A stretch of DNA of 64,000 nt, taken from contig CACPMT010000001.1 of assembly GCA_902635045.1 (NCBI GenBank), positions 325,545 through 389,544 on the forward strand, in the 5' to 3' direction. Of the stretch, positions 1-8,404 are shown piece after piece. The position numbers were made by a program, and so were the translations under genes. Numbering within the stretch: the stretch's first letter is position 1; every line of letters begins with the position of its first letter. The notes beneath the pieces were generated by a model. The model made no database searches, was not told the origin of the DNA, and saw only the letters and a list, made by a program, of their open reading frames with translations. The DNA comes from an uncultured SAR86 cluster bacterium (GTDB lineage Bacteria > Pseudomonadota > Gammaproteobacteria > Magnimaribacterales > AG-339-G14).

Positions 1-1277
1 CTAAAAACTAATGATGGAGTTGTATTAGATGCTCTTGCTAAGCCCCATGAAGTATCATTTTCTAACCTTATCCCATCAATTAAGACCTTTTTGAAACCAT
101 TAAATTCAAACTCTTTTTTTAATCTTTCAATGATTTCAAATTTTTTATCATCTGTTGTGCTGAGATTAATTTCAGGAGTGTTGAACAATTGAGGGAATTT
201 ATTAAAAAATTCAGAAGAAGAATTTTTAGATTCAGAAATAATTTCAATCAATCTAAGTGCTGAATAAATGCCATCGTCAAAACCATACCAATCATCGTTA
301 AAAAAAATATGGCCACTCATTTCTCCACCTAAAATAGCGCTTTGATTAAAGATTTCATTTTTAATAAAAGAATGCCCAGTTCTTGTCATGACTGGAATAC
401 CTTTACTTTCAATAATTGATTCTTTGAGTTTTGAAGAGCACTTTACATCGTAGATAACTTTTCGTCCCGGATTTCCTTTTAAAACGTGATCAGCCAATAA
501 AGACATATACTGATCCGGATAGATTATTTTACCTAGATTATCTACTACTCCTAATCTATCAGCATCTCCATCCAGAGCAATTCCTAGATCAGCATTAATT
601 TCACAAACTTTACTAATTAAATCTTTTAGGTTTATTGGGTTTCCTGGATCAGGATGATGATTAGGAAAATTTCCATCAATATCGCTATAAAGTTCAATTA
701 ATTCTATACCTAAATCTTTAAAAAGAGTTGGTGCAACTGATCCTCCAGCTCCATTGCCACAATCAAGCACAACTTTGAGATTTTTTTTAAGTTTAATTTT
801 AGCTTTGATCTCTTTTTTATAGTCTTCTAGTATAGGAGTCTTTATTTCTTTACCTTTTCCAGAAATGAAATCCTCGTTTTCAACAAGATCTTTTAATTCA
901 ATAATCGACTCTCCTGAGAGAGGTTTTTGATCAAAAACTATTTTGAATCCATTATATTCCTTAGGGTTGTGACTGCCGGTGATCATCACTCCGTTTCTAA
1001 TAGATGATTTGAATGTCGAATAATAAAGCAAAGGAGTGGGTCCTAAATTTAAATTATAGATATCGCATCCAGTTGAAAGAACTCCTTTAATAAATAATTT
1101 TGATATATGCGGTCCTGAGAGTCTGCCGTCTCGACAAATATTTAAAGAATTTAAATTATTTCTCTGAAGTTTGGTGCCAATAGCTTTTCCTAATTTTTCA
1201 ATTAATTCATCTGAAAGCTCTGTTCCAACGATTCCCCTAATATCATAGGCTCTAAAAACTTGAGAATTGACTTTCAT
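1..1277 (-). CDS. algC: phosphomannomutase/phosphoglucomutase, C-terminus cut by window edge
   Basis: Alpha-D-phosphohexomutase, interconverting hexose 1- and 6-phosphates to supply nucleotide sugars for surface glycans. I translated it by hand: it opens at an ATG at 1277 preceded by AGGAG, and no stop appears before base 1, so about 425 of an expected 450-460 residues are present. The N-terminus has YDIRGIVG; the phosphoserine loop ITGSHNP places the catalytic Ser near residue 102; the metal loop DGDADRLG lies near 235-242; the sugar-binding GGEMSGH motif follows. It is divergent from ilvE with only 42 bases between the start codons. Substrate choice (mannose or glucose) cannot be told from sequence alone; the AlgC/ManB-type bifunctional enzyme is the usual gammaproteobacterial form. 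Confidence 0.9.
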   Translation of the reverse strand, partial: MKVNSQVFRAYDIRGIVGTELSDELIEKLGKAIGTKLQRNNLNSLNICRDGRLSGPHISKLFIKGVLSTGCDIYNLNLGPTPLLYYSTFKSSIRNGVMITGSHNPKEYNGFKIVFDQKPLSGESIIELKDLVENEDFISGKGKEIKTPILEDYKKEIKAKIKLKKNLKVVLDCGNGAGGSVAPTLFKDLGIELIELYSDIDGNFPNHHPDPGNPINLKDLISKVCEINADLGIALDGDADRLGVVDNLGKIIYPDQYMSLLADHVLKGNPGRKVIYDVKCSSKLKESIIESKGIPVMTRTGHSFIKNEIFNQSAILGGEMSGHIFFNDDWYGFDDGIYSALRLIEIISESKNSSSEFFNKFPQLFNTPEINLSTTDDKKFEIIERLKKEFEFNGFKKVLIDGIRLENDTSWGLARASNTTPSLVF

Positions 1278-1293
1278 ATAAATCTCTCCTGCT

Positions 1294-1299
1294 TATAAT
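1294..1299 (+). promoter_or_regulatory. candidate -10 element for ilvE
   Basis: A perfect TATAAT lies 20 bases before the ilvE ATG. A TTGACT at 1267-1272 is a good -35 match, but its 21-base spacer is long. With the usual 17-base spacer the -35 would be the weak CTTTCA at 1271-1276. Confidence 0.4.
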
Positions 1300-1319
1300 G
1301 TTCCATCTTATAAACAAAC

Positions 1320-2243
1320 ATGGATACTTTAGCAAATAGGGAAGGATTTATATGGATGGACGGCCAATTAATTGACTGGGCCGAAGCAAAAGTCCATGTT
1401 CTGACTCATACCTTGCATTATGGTCTTGGTGTTTTTGAGGGAGTCAGAGCATATTCAACTCCAGAAGGCACAAAGATTTTCCGATTAAATGACCATACTA
1501 AGAGGCTTTTTGAATCTGCAAAAGCAGTAAATATGAAAATTCCTTTTTCTGAGCATGAAATAAATGAGGCGCAAAAGGAGGTTTTCAGAGTAAACGAATT
1601 GGATGAGGGTTATATAAGACCAATGTGCTTTTATGGGTCTGAAGGCATGGGTTTAAGAGCTGATAACTTAAAAGTTCACTGCATGGTTGCAGCTTGGGAG
1701 TGGCCAAGCTATATGTCTCCTGAAGCATTTGAAAAAGGAATAAACATTAAGATTTCATCTTATAAAAGAGAAACGGGAAATATTGTTTCAAGATCAAAGG
1801 TTAACGGTAATTACGTAACTTCAATAATGGCTCTTCAAGAAGCTATGAAGGAAGGCTATGATGAGGCCCTACTTTTGGACGATGAAGAAAATATCTCAGA
1901 GGGCTCTGGAGAAAACTTTTTTATTGTAAAGAACAAAATTCTTTTTACTCCAGATCTTGATGCATCTTTAGATGGAATAACAAGAAAAAGCATTATTAGT
2001 TTGGCAGAAGAATTAAATATAAAGGTCGAAATAAAAAAAATTAAGTTGCAAGATGTTTTAGAGGCAGACGAACTTTTCTTTACTGGAACAGCTGCTGAGG
2101 TCGTTCCGATTAGAAGTGTAGATAAAAAACTTATCTCAGATGGTGAAAGAGGAGAGATAACAACTATTCTTCAAAAAAATTACTTTGATCAAGTTAGAGG
2201 AAAAAGAAATTCTTTTTCTGAATGGCTCTACTCAATAGACTAA
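1320..2243 (+). CDS. ilvE: branched-chain amino acid aminotransferase
   Basis: Fold-type IV PLP transaminase performing the last step of leucine, isoleucine and valine synthesis, with glutamate as amino donor. The 307-residue length matches the family. Visible motifs are HYGLGVFEGVRAY near residues 33-45, the PLP lysine in SRSKVNGNYV (Lys160), and EGSGENFF (Glu194), followed by the TGTAAEVVPI phosphate-binding stretch near 255-265. The gene stands first in a plus-strand run, with 12 bases to the downstream glycosyltransferase, so it may share a transcript with it, although the functions are unrelated. The start is supported by the canonical N-terminal length and the -10-like element just upstream. 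Confidence 0.96.
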   Translation: MDTLANREGFIWMDGQLIDWAEAKVHVLTHTLHYGLGVFEGVRAYSTPEGTKIFRLNDHTKRLFESAKAVNMKIPFSEHEINEAQKEVFRVNELDEGYIRPMCFYGSEGMGLRADNLKVHCMVAAWEWPSYMSPEAFEKGINIKISSYKRETGNIVSRSKVNGNYVTSIMALQEAMKEGYDEALLLDDEENISEGSGENFFIVKNKILFTPDLDASLDGITRKSIISLAEELNIKVEIKKIKLQDVLEADELFFTGTAAEVVPIRSVDKKLISDGERGEITTILQKNYFDQVRGKRNSFSEWLYSID

Positions 2244-2255
2244 ATTTTAATAAGA

Positions 2256-3494
2256 ATGAAAAAACTCAGGATCGCTTTCCTTAGTTACAGAAGCAATCCT
2301 TTCTCGGGCGGACAAGGAATTTACGTAAAGTATGTGACTAAGGCTCTGGCTGATTTGGGGCATGAAGTTACCGTTTTTTCAGGACCACCATACCCAGACT
2401 TAGATTCACGAGTGAAACTTGAAGTTGTGCCAAGTCTTGATCTTTATTCGAAAGCTAGTAAATTTAAAGACGTAAACCTTAAAGATCTTTTAATTCCTAT
2501 AAATTTTTTTGAATGGTTCAGTATCAATTCGGGTGGTTTTGCAGAGCCTTATACCTTTGGAAAAAGAATAAAAAAAATTTTAAAAAATAGATTGAATGAA
2601 TTTGACGTTATTCATGATAACCAAAGTCTTTGCTATGAGTTGTTGTTTTTTCAAAAGAAAATTCCTTTAGTGACAACCATCCATCATCCAATTTCTAAAG
2701 ATTTAAAATTTCAACTTAAAAGCACTAAATCAATTTTTTTAAAATTACTGATGATTAGATGGCACTCTTTTTTAAGAATGCAAATAAGAGTGGCTAAAAA
2801 ATTAAAATCTGTAATTGTAGTTTCAAAGTCTTCAAAACAAGATATTCATGAAGATTTTGGTTTAAAAAAAGAAGTTATGAAGGTTATTCTCAATGGAATA
2901 GATACGGAAGCTTTTTTTCCAGATAAAAATATAAAAAAAATCCCTTTTAGAATCGTAACTACTGCTAGCGCAGATGTGCCGTTGAAAGGATTAGATTATT
3001 TGCTTGAAGCTTTCTCTAAAGTTGTTCAAATTTTTCCAGAATTAACACTTGAAGTTATAGGCAGTTCAAAAAAAGGAGGACATACTACAAGGAAGATCGA
3101 AGATTTAAGCATTAAAGACAAAGTTCATTTCAATAAAGATCTTTCTTTCAAAGAAGTAAGAGATTTGTATTGTTCCTCAGATATTGTTGTAATACCTTCT
3201 CTTTATGAAGGTTTTGGATTTGCCATTGGAGAAGCAATGGCATGTCGAGTTCCAGTAATAACAACTTCAGGTGGAGCCATTCCAGAAGTCATTGGAAATT
3301 GCGGCATTACAGTTGCACCCGGTAACTCTAAAGAGTTGGAAGAAGCTATGCTTAAACTACTTCCGGACGCGAATTTAAAGAATTCTTTGGCTGAAAAAGG
3401 ATTCAATAGAATTATTGAGCATTTGCAGTGGAAAGAAGCAGCAAAACTTGTGACAGAATCTTACGAAGCAGAAATTAAAAGGATGACTGAATAA
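2256..3494 (+). CDS. GT4-family glycosyltransferase of an uncharacterised four-gene block
   Basis: Retaining GT-B glycosyltransferase, 412 residues. The N-terminal Rossmann half starts with RIAFLSYRSNPFSGGQGIYV, a nucleotide-sugar transferase glycine-rich loop. The C-terminal half has the GT4 EX7E motif (Glu318 to Glu326, in EGFGFAIGE) followed by VPVITTSGGAIPEVIG. No membrane helix or signal peptide is evident, so it is probably cytosolic or membrane-peripheral. It abuts the next methyltransferase directly (stop at 3494, ATG at 3495), then the toroid gene by ATGA overlap, so these three are very probably one operon. The sugar donor and acceptor cannot be told. From memory, similar GT4-methyltransferase-prenyltransferase-like-methyltransferase neighbourhoods exist in Actinobacteria. 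Function of the pathway is unknown to me. Confidence 0.88.
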   Translation: MKKLRIAFLSYRSNPFSGGQGIYVKYVTKALADLGHEVTVFSGPPYPDLDSRVKLEVVPSLDLYSKASKFKDVNLKDLLIPINFFEWFSINSGGFAEPYTFGKRIKKILKNRLNEFDVIHDNQSLCYELLFFQKKIPLVTTIHHPISKDLKFQLKSTKSIFLKLLMIRWHSFLRMQIRVAKKLKSVIVVSKSSKQDIHEDFGLKKEVMKVILNGIDTEAFFPDKNIKKIPFRIVTTASADVPLKGLDYLLEAFSKVVQIFPELTLEVIGSSKKGGHTTRKIEDLSIKDKVHFNKDLSFKEVRDLYCSSDIVVIPSLYEGFGFAIGEAMACRVPVITTSGGAIPEVIGNCGITVAPGNSKELEEAMLKLLPDANLKNSLAEKGFNRIIEHLQWKEAAKLVTESYEAEIKRMTE

Positions 3495-4205
3495 ATGCAA
3501 ACTATTGATTTAAAAAAACTTAAGCTAGAGCCAAATTCTAAGTTTTTAGATTTAGGATGCGGTGAGGGTAGACATTGTTTTGGGGCCTATATGTCTGAAA
3601 ATATCGATGTATTTGGGTTTGATATGAGCTTATCCGATGTGTCAAAAGCAAAAACAAATTTTGATCAATTTAATGAAAATAAATTCTCAAAAAGTTGTAA
3701 TTTTGGTGTTGCAGACGCTAAAAAGTTGCCATTCAAAGACAATACTTTTGATTACATAGTATGTTCCGAAGTTTTAGAACACATAATAGATTACCAAAGC
3801 GCTCTGTCTGAAATTAATAGAATCTTAAAACCTCAGGGCAAGTTAGCTGTAAGTGTTCCAAAATTTTTTCCTGAATGGATCTGCTGGAAACTTAGTTTAG
3901 ATTACCGAAATACTCCAGGAGGACATGTCAGAATATTTAAGTTTAAAAAACTAAAGAAAGATATAGCAAACTATGGTCTGACTTTTACTAAAAGGCATTG
4001 GGCTCATGCTTTACACTCACCTTACTGGTGGCTCCAATGTTTATTTTGGAACTCAAAAGAAAATTCAAAAATAGTAAATCTTTATCATGAGTTTCTTGTT
4101 TGGGATATGATGAAAAAACCGGTATTGACTAAAATTCTAGAATTTATTCTTCAGCCATTAATAGGGAAAAGTGTAGTTTTGTATTTTGATAAAGATAAAA
4201 TATGA
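3495..4205 (+). CDS. class I SAM-dependent methyltransferase
   Basis: Methyltransferase of the UbiE/Methyltransf_11 type, 236 residues. SAM motif I is FLDLGCGEG near residues 17-25; the acidic end of strand 2 is FGFDMS; motif post-I is GVADAKKLPF; motif IV-like YIVCSEVLEHI lies near 94-104. The C-terminal half, with many aromatic residues (WAHALHSPYWWLQCLFWNS), is unusual and could bind a lipid or terpene-like acceptor, which is inference. It lies immediately after the glycosyltransferase and overlaps the following toroid gene by four bases (ATGA), so translational coupling is likely. The methyl acceptor is unknown; it is not UbiG, which is found separately at 44240-44935. Confidence 0.85.
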   Translation: MQTIDLKKLKLEPNSKFLDLGCGEGRHCFGAYMSENIDVFGFDMSLSDVSKAKTNFDQFNENKFSKSCNFGVADAKKLPFKDNTFDYIVCSEVLEHIIDYQSALSEINRILKPQGKLAVSVPKFFPEWICWKLSLDYRNTPGGHVRIFKFKKLKKDIANYGLTFTKRHWAHALHSPYWWLQCLFWNSKENSKIVNLYHEFLVWDMMKKPVLTKILEFILQPLIGKSVVLYFDKDKI

Positions 4206-5197
4206 TAAATAAGTCCATAAATACATTCGGTTATTTAGGGGAATATATAGTCTCATGTCAGGAAGAAAACGGCGCCATAGCTTGGGAACCAAGCTCTAAA
4301 ATTGACCCATGGGATCACATCGAATCAGCCATGGGATTAGACGTTTTGGGTTTCGAAGATAATTCAAAAAAAGCTTACAAATGGCTTGCTGATTCGCAAG
4401 AAAGTGATGGATCTTGGTTTAGCGAATATAAAAAAGAAAAAGTTACTAAATTCAGGAAAGAAACTAATTTTTCTGCTTACATAGCTGCTGGCGCTTGGCA
4501 TCATTATATTAATTTTGAAAATAAAAAGTTTCTGAAGGATTTGTGGCCTACAATTCAAAAATCGATAAATTTTGTTCTTGAGGGACAAACCATGGATGGT
4601 GATATTTTATGGGCAAAAGATAAATCTAATGAATGGATGGATGATTCACTTCTTACTGGTTGTTCTTCAATTTATAAGAGCTTAGTTTGTGCTCAAAATA
4701 TTTCTCGTGAACTAGGTCATAAAAAAGATGCTTATAAAGAAGAAATTTCAAAAATTTCAGATGCAATAAAGAATAAACCCGAAAGATTTGATAGAACCTG
4801 GGAGAGCAAAAGTAGATATAGTATGGATTGGTATTATCCAATTTTATGTGGAGTTATCGTTGGCAAGGAAGCCCAAATAAGAATCAATGATGGCTGGAAT
4901 AAATTTGTTGTCAAAGATCTAGGTTGTAAATGTGTTGAAGAGGAACCTTGGGTTACCGCAGCCGAATCATGCGAACTTGTTCTTGCGTTGAACAAAATTC
5001 GTGAAAAAGAAAAGGCAGAGATTTTATTTAATAATGTACTAAATTTAGCTGACCCAAAAAGCAATCTTTTTTGGACGGGCTATGTTTACAAAGATAAAAA
5101 GTACTGGCCTATAGAAAAACCAAGTTGGACAGCGGCAGCAGTTATTTTGGCTGCTAATTCACTTTATAAATATACAAAAGCTTCAGACTTTTTCTAG
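4202..5197 (+). CDS. prenyltransferase/squalene-cyclase-like alpha-toroid protein
   Basis: A 331-residue protein of the terpenoid cyclase/prenyltransferase alpha-alpha toroid fold. It shows QW-like repeats: CQEENGAIAW near residues 19-28, QESDGSW at 66-72, and a C-terminal WTGYVYKDKKYWPIEKPSWTAAA stretch in two parts. DPWDHIESAMGLD near 35-47 is a strongly patterned motif that I recall from proteins annotated prenyltransferase in Actinobacteria. The DXDD motif of squalene-hopene cyclases is not obvious, and it is half the length of those enzymes, so cyclase activity should not be assumed. It overlaps the upstream methyltransferase by ATGA and the convergent methyltransferase by 15 bases. Real function unknown. 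Confidence 0.75.
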   Translation: MINKSINTFGYLGEYIVSCQEENGAIAWEPSSKIDPWDHIESAMGLDVLGFEDNSKKAYKWLADSQESDGSWFSEYKKEKVTKFRKETNFSAYIAAGAWHHYINFENKKFLKDLWPTIQKSINFVLEGQTMDGDILWAKDKSNEWMDDSLLTGCSSIYKSLVCAQNISRELGHKKDAYKEEISKISDAIKNKPERFDRTWESKSRYSMDWYYPILCGVIVGKEAQIRINDGWNKFVVKDLGCKCVEEEPWVTAAESCELVLALNKIREKEKAEILFNNVLNLADPKSNLFWTGYVYKDKKYWPIEKPSWTAAAVILAANSLYKYTKASDFF

Positions 5198-5785
5198 AAC
5201 AGCCAAGGATTTTATAAGTTCAATTTCTTTAAATTTGTTGGACTCCTTTGCAATGCAAAATATTTCATAAGGAGGTCTGCCACCATCCTTGGGATTTGGG
5301 AAAACGTCATGAATAGCAAGTATACCGCCGGAAACTATATGCTTGCTCCAATAGTCAAAATCGTTTTTAGCAGCTTTCATACTGTGGCCCCCATCGATAA
5401 ATAAAAGACCCAAAGGAATTTTCCAGTTTTTGGAAACTTCCACTGAATCACCAATAATTGGAATTATATTTTCAGAAAAAGGAGATTTTTCAATATTTTT
5501 TAGAAATTCAGGTAAAGAGTTAAATTTGTTTAATCTGACATCAAATAGTTCTTCATCATGATACTCTTCACCAACTTGATGCTCTTCTGAGCCAATATGA
5601 TGATCTAAAGTAAAGATATAGCTATTGTTTTTATGGCATACTTCAGAAAATATCATAGCTGACTTTCCACAATAAGTTCCAATTTCTAGAGCAGGACCTA
5701 AGGAAGAAGTTTTACCAATTAAACTTGAAAGTTTTTTTGCTTCAGTATCATCAAGAAAACCTTTAACCTTATCCAAATATTTCAT
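5183..5785 (-). CDS. class I SAM methyltransferase, Methyltransf_24-like
   Basis: A 200-residue methyltransferase-fold protein. SAM motif I is ALEIGTYCGKSA (residues 32-43); DHHIGSEEHQ (61-70) follows strand 2; LLFIDGGHS (127-135) is the motif IV region; IHDVFPNPKDGGRPPYEIF (159-177) is a distinctive C-terminal signature. The same DHH-GSEE and DGGRPPY words are, from memory, conserved in actinobacterial proteins next to the GT4/toroid genes. It is on the opposite strand from its three presumed partners and its 3' end overlaps the toroid gene by 15 bases. The start is an ATG, 22 bases from the divergent hydrolase start. Substrate unknown. Confidence 0.82.
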   Translation of the reverse strand: MKYLDKVKGFLDDTEAKKLSSLIGKTSSLGPALEIGTYCGKSAMIFSEVCHKNNSYIFTLDHHIGSEEHQVGEEYHDEELFDVRLNKFNSLPEFLKNIEKSPFSENIIPIIGDSVEVSKNWKIPLGLLFIDGGHSMKAAKNDFDYWSKHIVSGGILAIHDVFPNPKDGGRPPYEIFCIAKESNKFKEIELIKSLAVLEKV

Positions 5786-5807
5786 ATTAAATATAGTTTA
5801 AAAAATA

Positions 5808-6713
5808 ATGACTGATAAAGCCAAAGTGTCTAGAGAAAAAATCTCATTGCATGAGGAAAGCTTTTCTTATCTTTTTTTTAAGGGTCGCTCTAAAAATAAT
5901 CCAATTATTTTTTTTCACGCAACTGGACTTAATGCTGCAACTTATTTGAATTTATTGACAAAGATCTATGATAATTTTGATGGAGAAAGATCTATTTATG
6001 CTTTTGATCAAAGAGGCCATGGGTTAAGTGAAGCTGAAGCCGATCATAAAAAATTAAAATCTTGGAGACAGTTTTCAAAAGAGGCTATTACTTTTTTAAA
6101 TGCTTTAGGCCACGAGAGTGTTGAATTAATGGGACATTCAATGGGTGGAATTGTAGCTTCAGAAATAGCTAGTCAATTAAAACTTAAAGTTAATAACTTA
6201 ATTATGCTCGAGCCAGTTCTATATTATGAGCCAAAAGAAGTAATAAAATTAAAAATAAAAAAGTTTTTACAATTTAGTGACTTAAGTGCTTCAAATAAAT
6301 CTTCAGGCGCAAGGCAAAGACGAAATAATTTTGCTAGTTTTGACGAAGCCGTTGAGCATTTTACTGGGAGAGCGATGTTTGTCAGTTGGCCTGAAGAATC
6401 TATTAAGAGTTATTTGAAAGGGGGGCTGGTAAAAAGAGAAGGAAGCTTTTTCCTTTCTTGTGATCCAGCTTGGGAAGCAAAAACTTTTGAAACAGTAACT
6501 TTTGATACTTACAGATTTCTAAAAAAAGCAACTTGTCCAGTTTTAATAATAAGAGGAGATAAAGAGACTTCAACTTTTACTGATGAAGCAAAAAAGGCCT
6601 TATCGAAAAAGAATAATATATTGATTGAAGAATACAATGGAACTCATTTTCTTCCTATAGAAAATGTTGAATTAGTTTCCTCTAGAGTAGTTGATTTTTT
6701 AAGCAAAGATTAA
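5808..6713 (+). CDS. alpha/beta hydrolase
   Basis: An alpha/beta-hydrolase fold protein of 301 residues. The oxyanion-hole region is FFHATGLNAATY near residues 35-46, the nucleophile elbow is GHSMGG (Ser111), the acid is probably the Asp of RGDKETS near residue 250, and the catalytic His is in GTHFLPIE near 280. YAFDQRGHGLSE is the usual HG-containing strand. Such proteins are esterases, lipases or haloalkane-dehalogenase-like enzymes; the family does not fix the substrate. It lies 24 bases before panB and may be cotranscribed with it. No signal peptide, so it is cytosolic. It could serve as a lipid or ester hydrolase with no link to pantothenate synthesis. Confidence 0.8.
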   Translation: MTDKAKVSREKISLHEESFSYLFFKGRSKNNPIIFFHATGLNAATYLNLLTKIYDNFDGERSIYAFDQRGHGLSEAEADHKKLKSWRQFSKEAITFLNALGHESVELMGHSMGGIVASEIASQLKLKVNNLIMLEPVLYYEPKEVIKLKIKKFLQFSDLSASNKSSGARQRRNNFASFDEAVEHFTGRAMFVSWPEESIKSYLKGGLVKREGSFFLSCDPAWEAKTFETVTFDTYRFLKKATCPVLIIRGDKETSTFTDEAKKALSKKNNILIEEYNGTHFLPIENVELVSSRVVDFLSKD

Positions 6714-6737
6714 TGTTAAAGTTATTTTTTATTTCAA

Positions 6738-7553
6738 ATGGCTAAATCGCAATCTAATAAAACAGTATCCTTACAGACATTCAGAGACCTTAAGCAAAAA
6801 GGAGAAAAATTTGCTGCTTTGACATCTTATGAAGCTACCTTATCTTCCATGATGTGTGATGCTGGCATAGAACTTATCCTTGTGGGCGATAGTTTAGGTA
6901 TGGTAATTCAAGGACACGATTCTACAGTTCCAGTTTCGATGGAAGATATTTTGTATCATTTAAGATGCGTAAAATCGGGAAACAAAGGCGCCCATTTAAT
7001 GGCAGATATGCCTTTTATGAGTTATGCAACTGAAAAACTTGCTTATGAGAATGCCACTAGGCTTATGCAAGCTGGGGCAAATTCAGTAAAAGTCGAAGGT
7101 GGAGAAGTAATACTTAAAATAACAGAACTTTTATCTGAAAGGGGAATTCCAGTTTGCGCTCATATGGGACTTACTCCTCAATCAGTTAATAGAATAGGTG
7201 GATTTTTTGTACAGGGCAGGGATCCTTCATCCCATTCAAAAATAATAGAAGAAGCTTTGAGTTTAGAAAGGGCAGGAGCTGAGCTTTTATTATTAGAGTG
7301 CATTCCTGACGAATTGACAAAAAAAATCTCTAAGGCCATAAAAATTCCAACAATTGGAATTGGGGCAGGATTGGAAACGGACGGACAAATAATGGTAGTA
7401 CATGACTTGCTAGGAGTCTCTTGCTTAGAAAAACCGCCAAAGTTTATAAAAAATTTCCTTGAAAGAAATAACTCTATTTTTGAAGCTTTTGAGGATTACG
7501 TTAATTCGGTAAAATCTTCGACATTTCCAGCAAAAGAAAATTGGTTTGAATAG
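6738..7553 (+). CDS. panB: 3-methyl-2-oxobutanoate hydroxymethyltransferase
   Basis: First committed step of pantothenate synthesis: transfer of a hydroxymethyl group from methylenetetrahydrofolate to ketoisovalerate. At 271 residues it has the expected length. Family motifs include FAALTSYEATLSSMMCDAGI, ILVGDSLGMVIQGHDSTVPV with the metal-binding Asp, VKVEGGE, and HMGLTPQSVNRIGGF with the catalytic Glu region downstream (ECIPDELTKKI). It overlaps panC by one base (TAG shares its G with a GTG start), a tight two-gene operon. Its ketoisovalerate substrate is the keto acid paired with valine by the ilvE product. Confidence 0.97.
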   Translation: MAKSQSNKTVSLQTFRDLKQKGEKFAALTSYEATLSSMMCDAGIELILVGDSLGMVIQGHDSTVPVSMEDILYHLRCVKSGNKGAHLMADMPFMSYATEKLAYENATRLMQAGANSVKVEGGEVILKITELLSERGIPVCAHMGLTPQSVNRIGGFFVQGRDPSSHSKIIEEALSLERAGAELLLLECIPDELTKKISKAIKIPTIGIGAGLETDGQIMVVHDLLGVSCLEKPPKFIKNFLERNNSIFEAFEDYVNSVKSSTFPAKENWFE

Positions 7554-8404
7554 TGAAAGTTATTGAAAGGATTAATGATTTAAAAATTATTGATCAAAAA
7601 AGACCTATAGCTATGATTCCTACTATGGGAAACCTGCACGAAGGCCATTTAAGTTTAGTTAAACAATCTATAGAACTTCAATTAAATCCTCTAGTAACCA
7701 TTTACGTCAATCCTCTTCAATTTGGCCCTAATGAAGATTTTGAAAAATATCCAAGAACTATTAACCAAGACAAAAAAAATCTTGAAAAATATAAATGTGC
7801 TTATCTCTATCTCCCTGAAAAAATGGAACTATTAGAGGGAATAAAAAAATTGAAAGCACCATATTCAAAATTTTTATGCGCAAAAAAAAGACCCGGACAT
7901 TTCGATGGCGTAATAACAATAGTGAATCGCTTTCTTGAATTAATAAAACCAGAATATTGTTTTTTTGGACAAAAGGATTTTCAACAACAACTTATTATTC
8001 AAAATCATTTAAAAGCAAATAAATTATCTACAAAATTAATTGTTGGTGAGACAGTTAGAGATGAAAATGGACTGGCATTATCTTCTCGAAATAATTACCT
8101 AACTCAAACTGAAAAAAAAGATGCATCTATAATTTATAAGTACCTAAATGAAATAGCCGACCAACTAAAAAAAATCCATCAAGACACTTTTAATGATATT
8201 TCCAAGAGCACTTCAATAATTTGCAAAGAATATAAAAATAAGTTTAAAGAAAAAGGTTTCGATGTTGATTACTTAGCAATTGTTAATTCTAAAAACTTAG
8301 AAAAAATTAGAAAAGATGAGACAGATTTGCTGATTGCCATTGCAGTACACTATAGAGGTGTAAGATTGATAGATAATTTACTTTGTGATTTATCTCTTCC
8401 TTAG
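7553..8404 (+). CDS. panC: pantothenate synthetase
   Basis: Condenses pantoate and beta-alanine with ATP to give pantothenate. The 283-residue protein has PTMGNLHEGHLSLV near residues 23-36 (HIGH-like ATP site), FGQKDFQQQLIIQNH near 138-152, and the SSRNNYL loop near 178-184. The start is GTG at 7553, overlapping the panB stop by one base; no better in-frame start precedes the conserved motif. Its 3' end overlaps the convergent acyltransferase gene by 15 bases. No panD is seen nearby; beta-alanine supply must come from elsewhere. Confidence 0.96.
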   Translation: MKVIERINDLKIIDQKRPIAMIPTMGNLHEGHLSLVKQSIELQLNPLVTIYVNPLQFGPNEDFEKYPRTINQDKKNLEKYKCAYLYLPEKMELLEGIKKLKAPYSKFLCAKKRPGHFDGVITIVNRFLELIKPEYCFFGQKDFQQQLIIQNHLKANKLSTKLIVGETVRDENGLALSSRNNYLTQTEKKDASIIYKYLNEIADQLKKIHQDTFNDISKSTSIICKEYKNKFKEKGFDVDYLAIVNSKNLEKIRKDETDLLIAIAVHYRGVRLIDNLLCDLSLP

